Below are positions 1 through 15,494 of a stretch of DNA of 64,000 nt, piece after piece (the stretch's first letter is position 1; each line of letters opens with the position of its first letter). A program made the position numbers and the translations under genes. The notes under the pieces were generated by a model. That model did no database searches. It was not told where the DNA came from and worked only from the letters and a program-made list of their open reading frames with translations. The stretch is from positions 1,302,001 through 1,366,000 of the forward strand of contig JANVFP010000004.1 of the NCBI GenBank assembly GCA_027919835.1. Direction: 5' to 3'. The stretch is from Lentinula raphanica (Eukaryota; Basidiomycota; Agaricomycetes; Agaricales; Omphalotaceae).

Positions 1-701
1 ACCCTCATCATGCTCCGTTCTGTAGAGGGTTCAGAATCTACCGTGTACAGTATGCTTTGCAATCGTGCTGTCTTCAATCATGTTTGCAACCGAAATGTGA
101 CATCGTCAAAGTTGAATCATCTCGTGTGGAACCATCAATTTCTCTACGATTTTTGATGGTCGTCCTTCCAATTTCTCCAGGTCAAGGTACAAGTTTTCTT
201 GTCGTCAAATGCGGGGTGGTCCTGTGTAAACCAGTTTGTGACAATTGTGACCCTACACCCACCGACGCCCTTCTACTCAAGCCGACAAACGCCATGGACG
301 CAAGCTCGTCATGAGTGAGCAATCAATGGCTCACTGTCTTCCCGGCAATGTCCACCCTTGTCCATTACGAGTGGGTCACTTGTTCATCACCTACTGTTGC
401 ATTGCTGAATCCAATCCTATCCAATCCTGCTCTCCTATTTATGTATAGGTTTCCGCCGGGGCTGCCATCACTGGCAACCGATGGTGACGAGGCGAGTCGA
501 ATTTTTCCCCGATCTTCCCCGAACTCGGAAAAGCCAAAAAGCCTCAGGACACGTATTCCTTTCTTTGTTCCACCTTGACTACTGCCCACATCAGTCTACG
601 TCCAGCTTACAACTCTTCCAGACAGAATCAAGTCCACTTGTATGAGTCTCTCGACTGCTGACATTGTATGATACAGATTGTACACTTACACATCTTAAAC
701 T
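1..701. other. Left-edge stretch without a recognisable gene
   Basis: Only short overlapping open frames of under 90 codons lie here, on both strands, and none shows a domain or a splice-consistent extension. It probably holds the promoter and 5' leader of the secreted-protein gene that begins at 702, and possibly the end of a gene lying outside the window. Confidence 0.5.
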
Positions 702-1982
702 ATGCGACTTCGTTTCTTGCCTCCATGCTCTTTGCGCCCGTCCCTCGCCCTCTTTCTTGCGGCGTCCTTGCTCAGCAGCATTCCTGTAATTGGTCGTCCA
801 ATGGATTTGCATCTCCAGGATTCACCGAATATCCATCACTATGGTGAGCAGCTCTGAAAGGCCAACCTTCAGCATGCATTCATGGATTGAACTGCAGAGA
901 TCTCTCTATCGGAGGCTTTGATCGACACCGGCACAGAGGAAAAGCTGGGCACTGGAATAGTTTACCTTTCTATAAATGGTGAACGAATCATGCCTCGAAG
1001 CTTGAAGGACTACAAAGGTCACGATGCTCTGTTTGCATCTGAGAATAAGCGCGACACGATCATTGGTTATCTTGAAATCAATCTCAAAACAGGCTTGACG
1101 GAAGAGGAAATCTTCAGGCAGGCCACCGACCACGCGAAAGCAGTCAGGTCTCATGCAAAGGACTTGGGTTCCATCAATGATTGGAACTATCTCACCAGCT
1201 TTCTGGAAAAGTTCTCCTCATACGCTGAGAATATGTCCAAAGACTCTGTGATGAACTTGTGGAAAGAGGTGGTGGATCATGCACTTTTCGTAAAGGCTGG
1301 TGATGGTATGTACATAGAATTTAATGTTGTTCACTTACTCATTTGGGATTCAGAGATCGCCTGGATCGAGTACACTCGTCGTTACAAGGCTCCCCGCCTG
1401 CGTGCCCCCAGTGCAGCCATGGAAGCAGCGCTATCCGTTGCTGGCACTGTCATCTTCCATTCAAAACCTGTCAACCCCCAGAAACGCTTTGCACGAAAAC
1501 AAGTCATTGGTGAAATCAAGTCTGGGGTGTCCGCCCTCAAGCTCGAGGAGCTGTACGACCACGCTGTCGAGAATCACGATTTTCAGAGTGGAGATGATGA
1601 AAGTGAGAAGATCATGATTCAGGAGTGGCTGGCGGCGGAACAGGAATGGAAGGATGACTACTACCAGCGGGAGCGTGAACGCCCAAAAGAGAGACGGGCC
1701 TGGAAAGATTTGACAGATTGGCAGATTCCGGGGGAGGGCTGCGTGGATGAGCTGAACAAGAAAGGCTATCTCACTGATAGAGCGTTGACGAAATGGCGAA
1801 GGATACGTAACACAGACCTACCAGCATATATCAATACTGTCAGAAGGGACAAAGCTGTGGCCAATGCCAGAAAACCCAAAGAAGGCAGCGAACTGAACCA
1901 GGACGCGGGCTCTTCTACACAGGGGACAGGTGTCGGGGGTGACAGTAGACGTGGGCGTGGGAAGAAGCCGAGGGCAGCCTAA
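702..1982 (+). CDS. Secreted protein of unknown function, 3 exons
   Basis: The ATG at 702 opens a classical signal peptide: positively charged start (MRLRF), then a hydrophobic core (ALFLAASLLSSIPVIG), with likely cleavage before RPMDLH. Two GT-AG introns are visible, 844-897 (gtgagc...ctgcag) and 1306-1353 (gtatgt...ttcag, 48 nt and therefore frame-preserving). The mature protein of about 360 residues is helical and charged. It has WKEVVDHALF and TSFLEKFSSY segments in the middle and a very basic C-terminus (RRGRGKKPRAA) just before the stop at 1980-1982. I recognise no domain. A secreted effector-like or cell-wall protein is possible, but the basic tail could also be nucleolar in type. The start is chosen because it alone supplies the signal sequence and splices in frame. 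Family unknown. Confidence 0.7.
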
Positions 1983-3483
1983 ACTCGATGGCAGAGCCTG
2001 CTCCACGGTTTGGTTCTCCGATTTTTGTTCATCCTGTACACATTTGTCGTACCACACCCTACCACACCCTTTATTTATGTTCGCTTTTTTGTCCTCCTTT
2101 ATTACGGTTCACCTGTATCTCTCTGACCAACCGTACAGAATCATCTCACTCTTGCTCCACACTCTCCCTAACTCGTCCTCCCCACTCTCCCTTTCCCCAC
2201 TCTTCCTAACTCGTATTCCCCACTCTCCTTAACTCTATTCTCTTACTCTCCAACTCTCGCTAACTCTTACTCTCCCACTTGCCCTAACTCTTGCTCTCAA
2301 TCTCAATCCAACTCCATTCCATTGTCTCATCAGGTTGACTGTCAAAAGTTAAAACTGAAAGCCCAGTTTTATCTGCCTACTAGCCATACACCCTCTGATA
2401 TCTCACCTCTGCTGGTGGCACACCCAGTCATGCCCAATGTCTACACAACTACCTTTACTGGGCCTTTATGGTCTTGTTGTCACCCTTGCCAACTTGCTCA
2501 TCAAGTCTCTCATTGGCACTATCAAATTTGCCTACTGAGCAACCTTCATAGACCCACATCTTCACGCCTATGTGATTGACCCGCATCAAAGGAAGAGGGT
2601 TGCCCTATCCACCAATTTCTCCTTGCCTGAGAAGTGACCTTCCTTTACCGCTTTCTTCCTCTGATAGGACTACTCCGCTATATGCTAATTTTTTGATACC
2701 CTTCTTCAACCTTTATTCATACCTCATACTAGACATACCTATGTCACTGTCCCACTGTACCCGTAGCAGTCTAGTACCGTCTTCCTGAGAGATGATCAAT
2801 TGCTGCACGAAGGGCAGACTGGGCAGTGGGCCCGGCTCCCACCTTTTGGTGGAGCCGAGTATCAAGTTCCTTCCTTCCTTCCTTCCTTCAAAGTTATATC
2901 TATTATCCATCTTTATCCATGTTCCTTGAATGTCCTATGTGTTTTGTCTCTTTCTCCGTATCTTACATTTGGCCATGGTATTGTTTTCATCTAGACCACA
3001 GTATGTACATATTCCGTTGGATTTCACTGGCATTCGCTACAGTGACACCGCTCAAGCTTGGCAGAGGGAACATCATATCCGCAGTGTTGGGACTCGGGAG
3101 TTCGATGGAGACACGTCGCCAGGTATGACCATGTCGTGAAAATGTTGCTCAAAGTTGATTCTGTTTGATCGAAGCAACGGTCTTAGGGATCTAGTTTCTC
3201 TCCAGCCTCAACGCTCGTCCAAGATTTAGCACAACTGCCGACAACCGAGTCCGCTTCGCTCCTGTACTATTCTTACTACTTAGGCTTAGTATCTAGTCAC
3301 AAGGTCAGGCATACCATCTCACGGTAAGGACACAAAGAGTCTCAGCAATACTAGACGAATTCTTCCATATGTCCTTTCAACATGGTGGCGTTGGAATTCA
3401 TCGCTTGGCAGGATAATCATCTCCCTACTGGTATTCCGCGCATTCATAAAGTCATCCATTCTCATTGCATAGTTTTCTAAACC
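1983..3483. other. Intergenic region with CT-rich and TTCC simple repeats
   Basis: No gene is seen. About 2150-2313 is a pyrimidine-rich degenerate tandem repeat of ctctccctaact / ctctcactctaact units. 2867-2889 is a (TTCC)n microsatellite. At 2833-2857 there is a compact hairpin, CGGCTCC-c-ACC / tttt / GGT-GGAGCCG, ten pairs with one bulged C. The rest is likely the 3' flank of the upstream gene and the promoter of DPP3. Confidence 0.6.
2150..2313. repeat. CT-rich degenerate minisatellite
   Basis: Repeated ctctccctaact, ccccactctcc and ctctcgctaact words of about 12-17 nt in series, with almost no purines except within 'taact'. It lies about 170 nt downstream of the stop of the secreted-protein gene, so it may be part of that gene's 3' UTR or terminator. 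Confidence 0.65.
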
Positions 3484-6400
3484 ATGACTTCCACCGATGT
3501 CAATACCGAAAGATTCTTAGCTGATCGTTGTGCTCCTTTGTGCACTTTAGATGTATCGAAGACATTCGCGCAGCTGAGGTACGTTGTCGCTCAAGGCTCC
3601 CTTCCATATCAATATATATCGATATCGATTTCCATCCATATAGCCCCAAGGAGCAGAAATACGCCCACTACATTTCTGAAGCTTCCTGGGCCGGTGCGCG
3701 AATCATCCAGGCTCAATGGACTCCGGAGGCAAATGGTATGCTCAATGTTGCTGTGAAAAGTCTTCCATCGATGATCTGGGGCTCATACTACGATATCACC
3801 AGATCTGTTCGATCTTCTGATCTTGACTTTCAGCGACAATGGGAAGCTCGCCGATCTAGAATCGTTAAAATCCGCTTCTGGATTGAATCCCGATGACTGG
3901 GAGGATCTGCTCCAGTACACTGTTCAGTACGCCTACCTTTCGTTCTGCGTAACACATTCTCTTAATCTTAGGATCCTGGTGATATCAGAGTCTTCAGTAA
4001 CCTTGTGAACTATCGCTCATTCGGTTTCACCAAGTTCATTCCCCGGATTTCAGAGACTCAATTCGAAGCGGTCGTACGGAAGTCTGCCAATTCTGATCAG
4101 GCTCTTGTTCTTTGGTCCAAGGTTTCGTGACTACCTATTCTGAATCAATTTCGTATTTGCTGATGAATTCGATGCTTCGATATTGAAGTTGAAGCAGCAC
4201 ATATATAACATGCTACCTGAACCTTCTCTTTTTGTTGGCAAGCGTATTGAAGGCCACGTATCGAATTACTACCTGGGAGAAGTCATATCAGATCAGGAAG
4301 TAGGAGATGTGCAGAGCGCCGCAGACAAACTTGGAATCGATGTATTGAACACTCGGTAAGATTGGCGTATTTCATGATCCTACTAACCCTTCAACGAGGT
4401 TTCTCCATCGATGATTCTCTATACTTCAGTGTGAGGAAGAACTGCGATAGAGACTTCACGCTCCTCGTTGCATCTGCACAAACCAAACCTCCAACCACAC
4501 ACGATATCTCTACAGATTCCCACAAGTTTAAGCTCACTGTTGAGTATGGGGATCATGCAGAGGCACTGAAAAAGGTCGTTAGTGCACTTGAAGAGGTGTG
4601 TTTCGGAAATTGGAGTTTCTAATTTGAGGTCGTTAACTTTTCCTCGAGTAGGCCAAAAAATACACAGCAAATTCACATCAGACGAAGATGATTGAGAAAT
4701 ACATTGATTCGTATGTTTCAGCCTGCCCTTTGTTGTGCTTGGTAGCTCTGATCGTCCTCATGTGTACGCGATTAGGTTCAACACAGGATCAATACAAGAC
4801 CACAAAGATGCATCTGCAGAATGGGTCAAGGATATCGGTCCGATTGTTGAATCCTACATTGGAGTACGCATTCGATGATCTGAAGGTCTTTTGGGCGTCC
4901 TGCTAATCTGCCAACAATCTAGTTCGTAGAAACGTTCGTAGACCCGTATGGTGGGAGAGCTGAATGGGAAGGTGAATATCAATACCTGTTCGATGTCCTC
5001 CTTCAAGCAGGATATTAACAAACGCCTTTCCAGGATTTGCTGCAGTCGTGAATAAGGAACTCAGTGCCAAATACGGTGCTCTCGTAGATCAAGCACCAGA
5101 AATCATCAAGGATTTCCCATGGGGACCCGATTTCGAAGCGGAGACGTTTATAAAGCCTGATTTTACAGCACTTGAGGTGGTGTCATTTGCCACTGGCGGT
5201 GAGTCGATTATTTCTCTTTGTGATTGACTCAAAAGATGTCGATCTCTTGCTCGGATTGATAGGCAGTATGCCTGGGGGTATCAATGTGAGTTGTTCCTTC
5301 GAATATCCGGTAACGCCATGCTGAGCAAGATTGAAGATACCGGTAAGCTTCCTGAATAAGAGGACAGAACGAAGATGGCGCGTACTCACTTGCGTGATAG
5401 AACTACTATGATGTACGCGAGACCGCAGGGTCTAAGAGTGTATCATTGGTGGTATGTCTATCCTTTTTGTTATATATGGCTTTCGCATAACCGTGCCGCA
5501 TCCAGAACATACTCTCTGCGAAAGCACCAAGTTCGTGTTCTATTTCATCATGGTGGTACAAATCATCGAGCTAGCGGCCCTATCCAGACGAAGAATCAAC
5601 TTTCGTACATCCCGATGACATTGAGGTCTGCAAGGAATATCAAAGTCGAGCATTTGAGCTCCAGGTGGCTAATCATGAGCTTCTGGGACATGGATCGGGA
5701 AAACTCTTGAAGGAGAATGCGGACGGGTCGAAGAACTTTGACCCAAGTGTGAGTATTCTCATCTTGAACTTTCTTCGTGCTCTGAACTCTCGATCTGTGC
5801 AGACTATCAATCCGCTCACTGGAAAGCCGGTGTATGTGCTACTCAACGTATCCCCATTCCCCTTTCTCAATGGCATCTTGGTAGATCATCGTGGTATAAA
5901 CCGGGCCAAACACCAGATACCATTTTCAAAGAAATTTCTTCGTCGATGGAAGAATGCAGGGCTGAAACTGCTGTGATATACCGTGAGTCAATGTTGTGAA
6001 AGTTCTGGCAAAGATGAGAATGTCATACCCTTTCAGTGGTCGGGAACAGAGATATTCTGAAAATCTTCGGAGTGAGTGCGATTATCAATCGTAAACCCAA
6101 CTTCTCTAAAGGGACTCATTTCAGTACGTTCATCAACAAGAAATCGAGGACATGCAGTATGTCACCTTTTTGACGATGGTGCGCATGGGCCTGCAAGCAT
6201 TGGGGTTCTACGATCCTGCAACCCAAAAGCATGGACAAGCCCACATGCAAGCTCGGTGAGATTCAGCTCGTAGTACTTATTGCATGAAGAACTGACTGGT
6301 TCAACAATTCGTGCGATATGGAGGCTGGGCATCGCTCAGTTCCTTGTTCAAAATGGTATCGCTCGACTTGAAGAGGTTCGTAACTCATCCAACGAATTGG

Positions 6401-6827
6401 AGAATCTGTACGTCCGTGTGAGTCGAATGCGATCCGTAAGCTAGGCAGATCTTCATACCGTATGCCCTCCTTGCAGGTCGATCGAGAGCAAGTTCTCGCG
6501 CGTGGGAAGGAGGTAGCTGGAAAACTCCTGCTTCCATTGCAGATTTACAAAAGCACGGCTGACGCAGAAGGAGCACGCAAATTTTACACAGAATTAACAA
6601 CGCCCTTACCTGACTGGGCGGGAGAAATCAGAGATCTGGTTCTGAGAAAGAAACAGGTCAGCATCAGACGCATGTCGGCTGTAAACATACTCATTTTCGA
6701 GTTGATGTAGGCGCGCAGGGTGTATATTCAACCGACAACCTCGATAATCGATGGTGAAGTTCAGCTGAAAGTATATCCGGCTACAACTTCAGGTGCAATC
6801 GAGAGCCTGATTGACCGACGATTCTGA
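3484..6827 (+). CDS. DPP3: Dipeptidyl peptidase III (M49 zinc metallopeptidase)
   Basis: Cytosolic exopeptidase that removes dipeptides from the N-termini of short peptides. The two M49 zinc signatures are both present and both exonic: HELLGH at 5674-5691 and EECRAET at 5949-5969. Supporting stretches are NYRSFGFTKFIPR near the N-terminus, NYYLGEVISDQE, TFVDPYGGRAEWEGFAA, SFATGGMPGGINIPNYYD, and the C-terminal VDREQVLARGKEVAGKLL. The gene is broken by about a dozen short introns; the first is gtacgttg...atatag near 3580-3645. The final exon ends in a basic Arg-Arg-Phe before TGA at 6825-6827. The start ATG 3484 gives MTSTDVNTERFLAD, the usual acidic start of the family. Length after splicing is near the expected 700 residues. 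It is followed 278 bp later by PAN3 on the same strand; there is no functional link. Confidence 0.93.
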
Positions 6828-7105
6828 GCATGGTTAGGTTGATCATAAGAAGGAATTCAACTTCCGTAGAAAATGTACTCATAATGAGGCCGTGTATTCC
6901 TTGAATGTAATTTTGAGTGAGAGTTGTGTTGGAAGAATACCTTGCGTATGTAAGCAGTGCAAACCTCAACTGGTTTCGCCGAGGCCCGATTTCAACTTGT
7001 CTTCTTTTTTGACCTTGACCGGACTCGACTGTTCTTCAGTCTGCCTCTGCTGGACAACGAGGTGTCCAGTCTTCTCCAAATTCTCATTTGTCTGGGATTC
7101 CTGCT

Positions 7106-9913
7106 ATGGCCTTTTTCGCAAGACCTGCTTCTGCATCAGCCGCTGTAAGAATAGTAAATCCCAACACCCAGAATGAACTAGTACAACCTACGCGGAAAGG
7201 TAGTGCTTATCCTTTCGATTACAGACAGTCAATGATCGACTCAAACGCTCTTTCAGATTCTGGCCAACGTCGATGTAGAAATGTAATGATATATGGGTGT
7301 GTCGCATCCATGCTGCGAACGAAGATGTTGATTGATTCTCTTTCGCAGTTTTTGTAAATATGAGGACAAGGGTTGTGTATACTATCATCCACCGGTGCGC
7401 TACAGAACTCAAAAGATCGCCTTGATTCTAACTGCTGTAATCTTAGGCTGAAGAAGTCTTCTCTGCTCCGTATGTAGAGTCCCAAAATCGTTCCATCTCC
7501 TCGTTACAAACCTCATTCTAGATTGCGATCGGCTTCTCCGGCTGCAGCAGCTACTACCGGAACATCACCAATATCCGCACATGCTGTCAACGCACCTGTA
7601 TTTGTCCCTAAGGCATCCTCACTGTCTCTCGCTAGTTCTTCTCCAGCGCCCGTCAACCGTCAATCTCTGGCCTCGTTAGTGATCCCTGCTTCAGTGTTCT
7701 TTCCTTGTCTCATGCTCATTCTGCAACGTCAAGCCCTACTCCCTCGTCTCCTGCTCCGCCTGATTATCATCAATCTACTGAGCATTATTCGTATTCCGAC
7801 TCTAAACAAGTGGCTGATGTGAGCTCGATACCAATGTTCCTCCATCAATCTCTTATTATCTTCAACCCAGCTGGAACCGCAATACTACGACGATCCTCAA
7901 GCTCAATACACCGGTTATTCCTCTGCATACGCCCAGAACATGGAGGTGCCTTTTTACGCTGGTCCATCCCAAATGTATATGAGTGAACCAGTAAGATATT
8001 GTATTCTCCATAGCTTACCATATCTTATTGGTTCCCGAGCTCGACCATCATCTCTATACGCCCGCTATCCCTTCAACATTCATTTCTTCTTCAACTGGCA
8101 ATCATTTCGTAAACCCGTCTCTCGAACTTCGGCAAATATTGCAAGAACGCAGTCACACAAGTCGCAGTAGTGCGCTCCTAGGTGCGTCCACTTCCTGGCT
8201 GGATCACAAAGCGAACTGATCTTGACACACAACAATAACTAGGGCTCAACCTCCCGGAAGAGCTTCAAGGGTACCACACGTTCGTTCCGATCGACACTGT
8301 CAGCCCTCCTGACCGAAAGAAATTCTTCAACTTGAATTCCGTTGTCTATCGGGCAGTAAATTCGACCGATGGTATTTCGTACGTTTTAAGAAGGATTGAA
8401 AGTACGTTATGAGGTTTGTAATGAAAAATCTACGCGAAATTTACACGAGCATGTAGATTTCCGCTTGATGCAACAAGCAGCTTTCAATCCTATCGAAGCT
8501 TGGTCTCAGATCCGCCATCCGAACATTGTACCCGTTCACGAGGCATTCACAACACGAGCATTCAACGACAACTGTGCGTTCACTCAATCTGTTCATATAC
8601 TGTGATTTGACCTGCATATTTTAGCTTTAATCGTTGTCTATTCCTACTATGCTAACTCGCAAACGCTATTCGATGTCCACCTGAAACATGTCTCTCCTTC
8701 TGGCTACCCTCAGCATCAAAATGGCGGCGGGCGAATTACGCTAGGACACTCTCACTCTGTACCTTCGCTCACTCATTACGGGCAGCACCTTCCTTCGTCG
8801 TTCACGACCTCTCAATCTATGCGTCAATTGACGCCAAATGGGATACCCGAACGTATCCTCTGGTCGTATATAGTACAAATCGCCTCAGCTATTAAACGAG
8901 TACATGAAGCTGGCCTGGCCGTTCGAACGATCGATGCTACGAAGATCATTCTGACGGGAAAGAACCGAGTGCGAATTGGATCGTGTGCGGTTTGGGATGT
9001 CCTTACATACGATCAGCATCTCGATGTTGTTTCGTTACAACACGATGACCTCCAGCAGTTCGGGAGATTGATTTTCGCATTATGCTGCAATAATCCACAG
9101 GCTACGACAAATGGGAACTTTCAGAAGAGTTTGGAGATCATCAGTAAGACGTATAGTCATGATGTGAAGAGCATAGCCCTTTTTCTGATTAGCAAGAACC
9201 ATCCACACAAGGTGAGTTCGTCGCCATTTGCCACAGATATATCTACTGAGTGCTATCTGGTAGAACATTGGTACTGTTTTCGAAATGATCAATGGTAAAC
9301 TGCTTACGGAACTGGACGACGCGCTCGAGTAAGCATTTTCTTACTCGAAACATAGCGGCTTATATTCAATGTCAATCGCAGGGGCATGGATCTTCTGGAG
9401 AATGAGATGCTCAGTGAGCTTGAGAATGCTCGATTGGTTCGTCTCCTCTGCAAGTTTGGCTTCATTAACGAAAGACCTGAGTATGTATTGTCTCGCAAAA
9501 GGCTTGATCCTTCTCAATGTATGTCCTAGGTTTGCGCGAGATTCTCGTTGGTCGGAAACTGGCGATCGGTACATCATCAAGCTCTTCCGTGACTACGTTT
9601 TCCACCAGATTGACGAACATGGAAATCCGGTTACGAATATGTCGCATGTCCTCACTTGTCTAAACAAAGTGCGTTATTGTTTTCAAACTCCCTTATTGAA
9701 TGATTTGATCTCGATTATTTGTAGCTTGATGCTGGTACGGAAGAGAAGATCATGCTGATTGCGCGCGATGACCAAAGCTGTCTGGTTGTGAGCTACAAGG
9801 ACATCAAAACTTGCGTCGAAGCTGCCTTCAGGTTAGTTGTCCCCTCCAGGAGAAGCAAACATCAAGCTCAATCCTGTCCCAGTGACCTCTCTCGTGCTTC
9901 TTCAACAAGATGA
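7106..9913 (+). CDS. PAN3: PAN2-PAN3 deadenylase regulatory subunit PAN3
   Basis: Adaptor that brings the PAN2 exonuclease to poly(A)-binding protein for trimming of mRNA tails in the cytoplasm. N-terminus: [14 protein letters not shown], then a CCCH zinc finger ([16 protein letters not shown]) interrupted by introns near 7200-7370. A Ser/Pro/Ala-rich linker follows (7540-8200). Next is the pseudokinase with [42 protein letters not shown] and [11 protein letters not shown]. It keeps the fold but lacks DFG-type catalytic residues, as expected for PAN3. The C-terminal knob domain holds [23 protein letters not shown] and [15 protein letters not shown]. The last intron splits [16 protein letters not shown] before TGA 9911-9913. 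The start is taken at 7106 because an intron-free zinc-finger start follows directly. It converges on PRP2 with about 190 bp between stops. Confidence 0.93.
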
Positions 9914-10104
9914 CATCTAGCAACAGCTATGGTGAATGGGTTCATGTCGTCAGCCATACCAGGTCTTTCGTTCCTCTATGTGTCCATTTATCACTTCGTA
10001 AAATAGGTAGAATCAGAAAAAGACTCGCATAATGAAAAAAAAGTTGTGTTCCAATTCCTCCGACTAGTTACGCATATAAGATTTGAGTGCTAAGTACAGA
10101 TATG

Positions 10105-13940
<3,836 letters not shown>

Positions 13941-14027
13941 GCAGGTAGTGGATCAAGGAACAACTCTCAGCTCAAGGACCGTGAATTTCATTTACATAAG
14001 CAACTCTCTTTTTGTTCCTTCACCATC
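13941..14027. promoter_or_regulatory. 87-bp shared divergent promoter PRP2 / TFA2
   Basis: This is the whole space between the ATG of PRP2 (13940, minus) and the ATG of TFA2 (14028, plus). It contains no TATA box in either direction that I can see. Pyrimidine-rich 'caactctctttttgttccttcacc' just before the TFA2 start resembles a fungal initiator region. Both 5' UTRs must be very short or overlap the opposite gene. Confidence 0.6.
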
Positions 14028-15185
14028 ATGTCGAAGCTGGCCCAAGACGCTGCAGCCTTCAAATCTGTCCTTCAGCGACAAGACTACACTTCATGGCATT
14101 CTCAACCTCCATCACTTGACAAGTCCTCCGAGCAAGACGCCGCGCCTTCTGGCTCCAAGAAGAAACGACCGAAATCTAGTGTGTTTGGCTGTTGTTCTGC
14201 ACTACAGCGCCGTTCTTTTGCCCAAATCACTCGTTAGACATTGTATACTCCCAGCCTGCTGATACAGGGACGGGTACCAATGTGAATACACAGTTAGTGT
14301 ACGCTGTCAACCATCTCAAGGTGAATTTTCCGTCGTTTAATCACTCGAACGATGATGAATTCTTCTCAAGTCCACGCACAACCCCATGCGTCTACAAGAT
14401 TTGGCAATCTTGACCAGCACACCCTTGGATACGGATCATGTATTACTGGAGAAGTTCAAAGCACACGATCGTGTTATATGGGACCCGAAGACCGATCTCT
14501 ATTCATATAAGGCAAGCGCGTCAGTTCGTCGTAGCAGAACGTCATCTAATCTAACTCGATATCTCTCCATCGAATAGCACGAATTCAACTTCCGGAATAA
14601 AGCTGCACTTTTGACTGAAATACAACGGCAAACTCGGAAGGGAGGGGGTATTCCTGTAAGGGCGTTGAAGGAATCATGGAAAGAGGCTCCTGCTGCCATA
14701 GAAGAACTTGAGGCTGAGGGAGAGGTGCTCGTCACACGCACGACGAAGGATGGACAATTGAAAATGGTCTTCTGGAACGAGATCAAGCCTACTGAAGAAA
14801 GTGGTGGCATGATCGTCGAGAAAGGTGTGTACACAGCTTCTGTTCTTCGACTCCTTGCCCGGCCCAGTTCCAAGTGGTCATCTATCAGAGTTCCTGGACC
14901 TTTGGCATGAGCTCAAGGTGCCAAATGATGTAGACTTGCTAAAGCAGTTGAGTTCTGGTGAGTGAAAATAGACTTGTTGTCTGTCTGTTCTTTTGATGAA
15001 TTTTGCTATCAGAGGGATTACAAGCGACCACTGCTGCCGCCGGCCCAGCTCCAAAAGGCCCTTCTACGAAAAAGAAGGGCAAGAAGGGCACTGCTGCTCG
15101 AACTCGGCAGGTTCGCATCACGAACACACATTTGAAGGGGGATATAGATTTGTCGAAGGATTATGTGCCTACGAAGCCCACCTAG
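14028..15185 (+). CDS. TFA2: Transcription initiation factor TFIIE beta subunit
   Basis: Small subunit of TFIIE, which with TFA1 recruits TFIIH to the RNA polymerase II pre-initiation complex in the nucleus. Exon 1 encodes a basic N-terminus ending GSKKKRPKS. After two introns comes the tandem winged-helix core: NTQLVYAVNHLK, then MRLQDLAILTSTPLDTDHVL, KFKAHDRVIWDPKTDLYSYK, HEFNFRNKAALLTEIQRQ, KGGGIPVRALKESWKEA and KMVFWNEIKP. A lysine-rich tail (KGPSTKKKGKKG) leads to QVRITNTHLKGDIDLSKDY and TAG at 15183-15185. The HDRV-DPKTDLYSYK and KGGGI-V-LKESW blocks are diagnostic. Five or six exons are inferred. The start is the first ATG after the shared promoter. It converges on the aldo-keto reductase. 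Confidence 0.92.
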
Positions 15186-15494
15186 ATTTCACCGGACGTG
15201 CCTAGAAGACTTTTCTGTAGGTTCGAAAACTGCGTATCTCTTGTTTATACACTAATAACGCGTGTTACCACTGTACAACCGAATGAGAACTTCACCTTAC
15301 TGAAGTGTTCACCTCTATGTACTAGGCGGAGCAACGCTGTTCAAAAAGCACTGAGCAGCCTACTATATCAACTTGTAACCTGCCATGGTACATATTGCGC
15401 ATCGATACAATCGTAGTACGATATGAGTCTTCCAACCTCGTCCAGAAAATATTCTTACAATTCGAGATCATTCAGAGTAGAATCTATTCAGCCA
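15186..15494. other. Convergent 3' spacer, TFA2 / aldo-keto reductase
   Basis: 309 bp between two convergent stop codons. No gene is seen. It presumably holds both 3' UTRs and polyadenylation signals. Confidence 0.6.
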
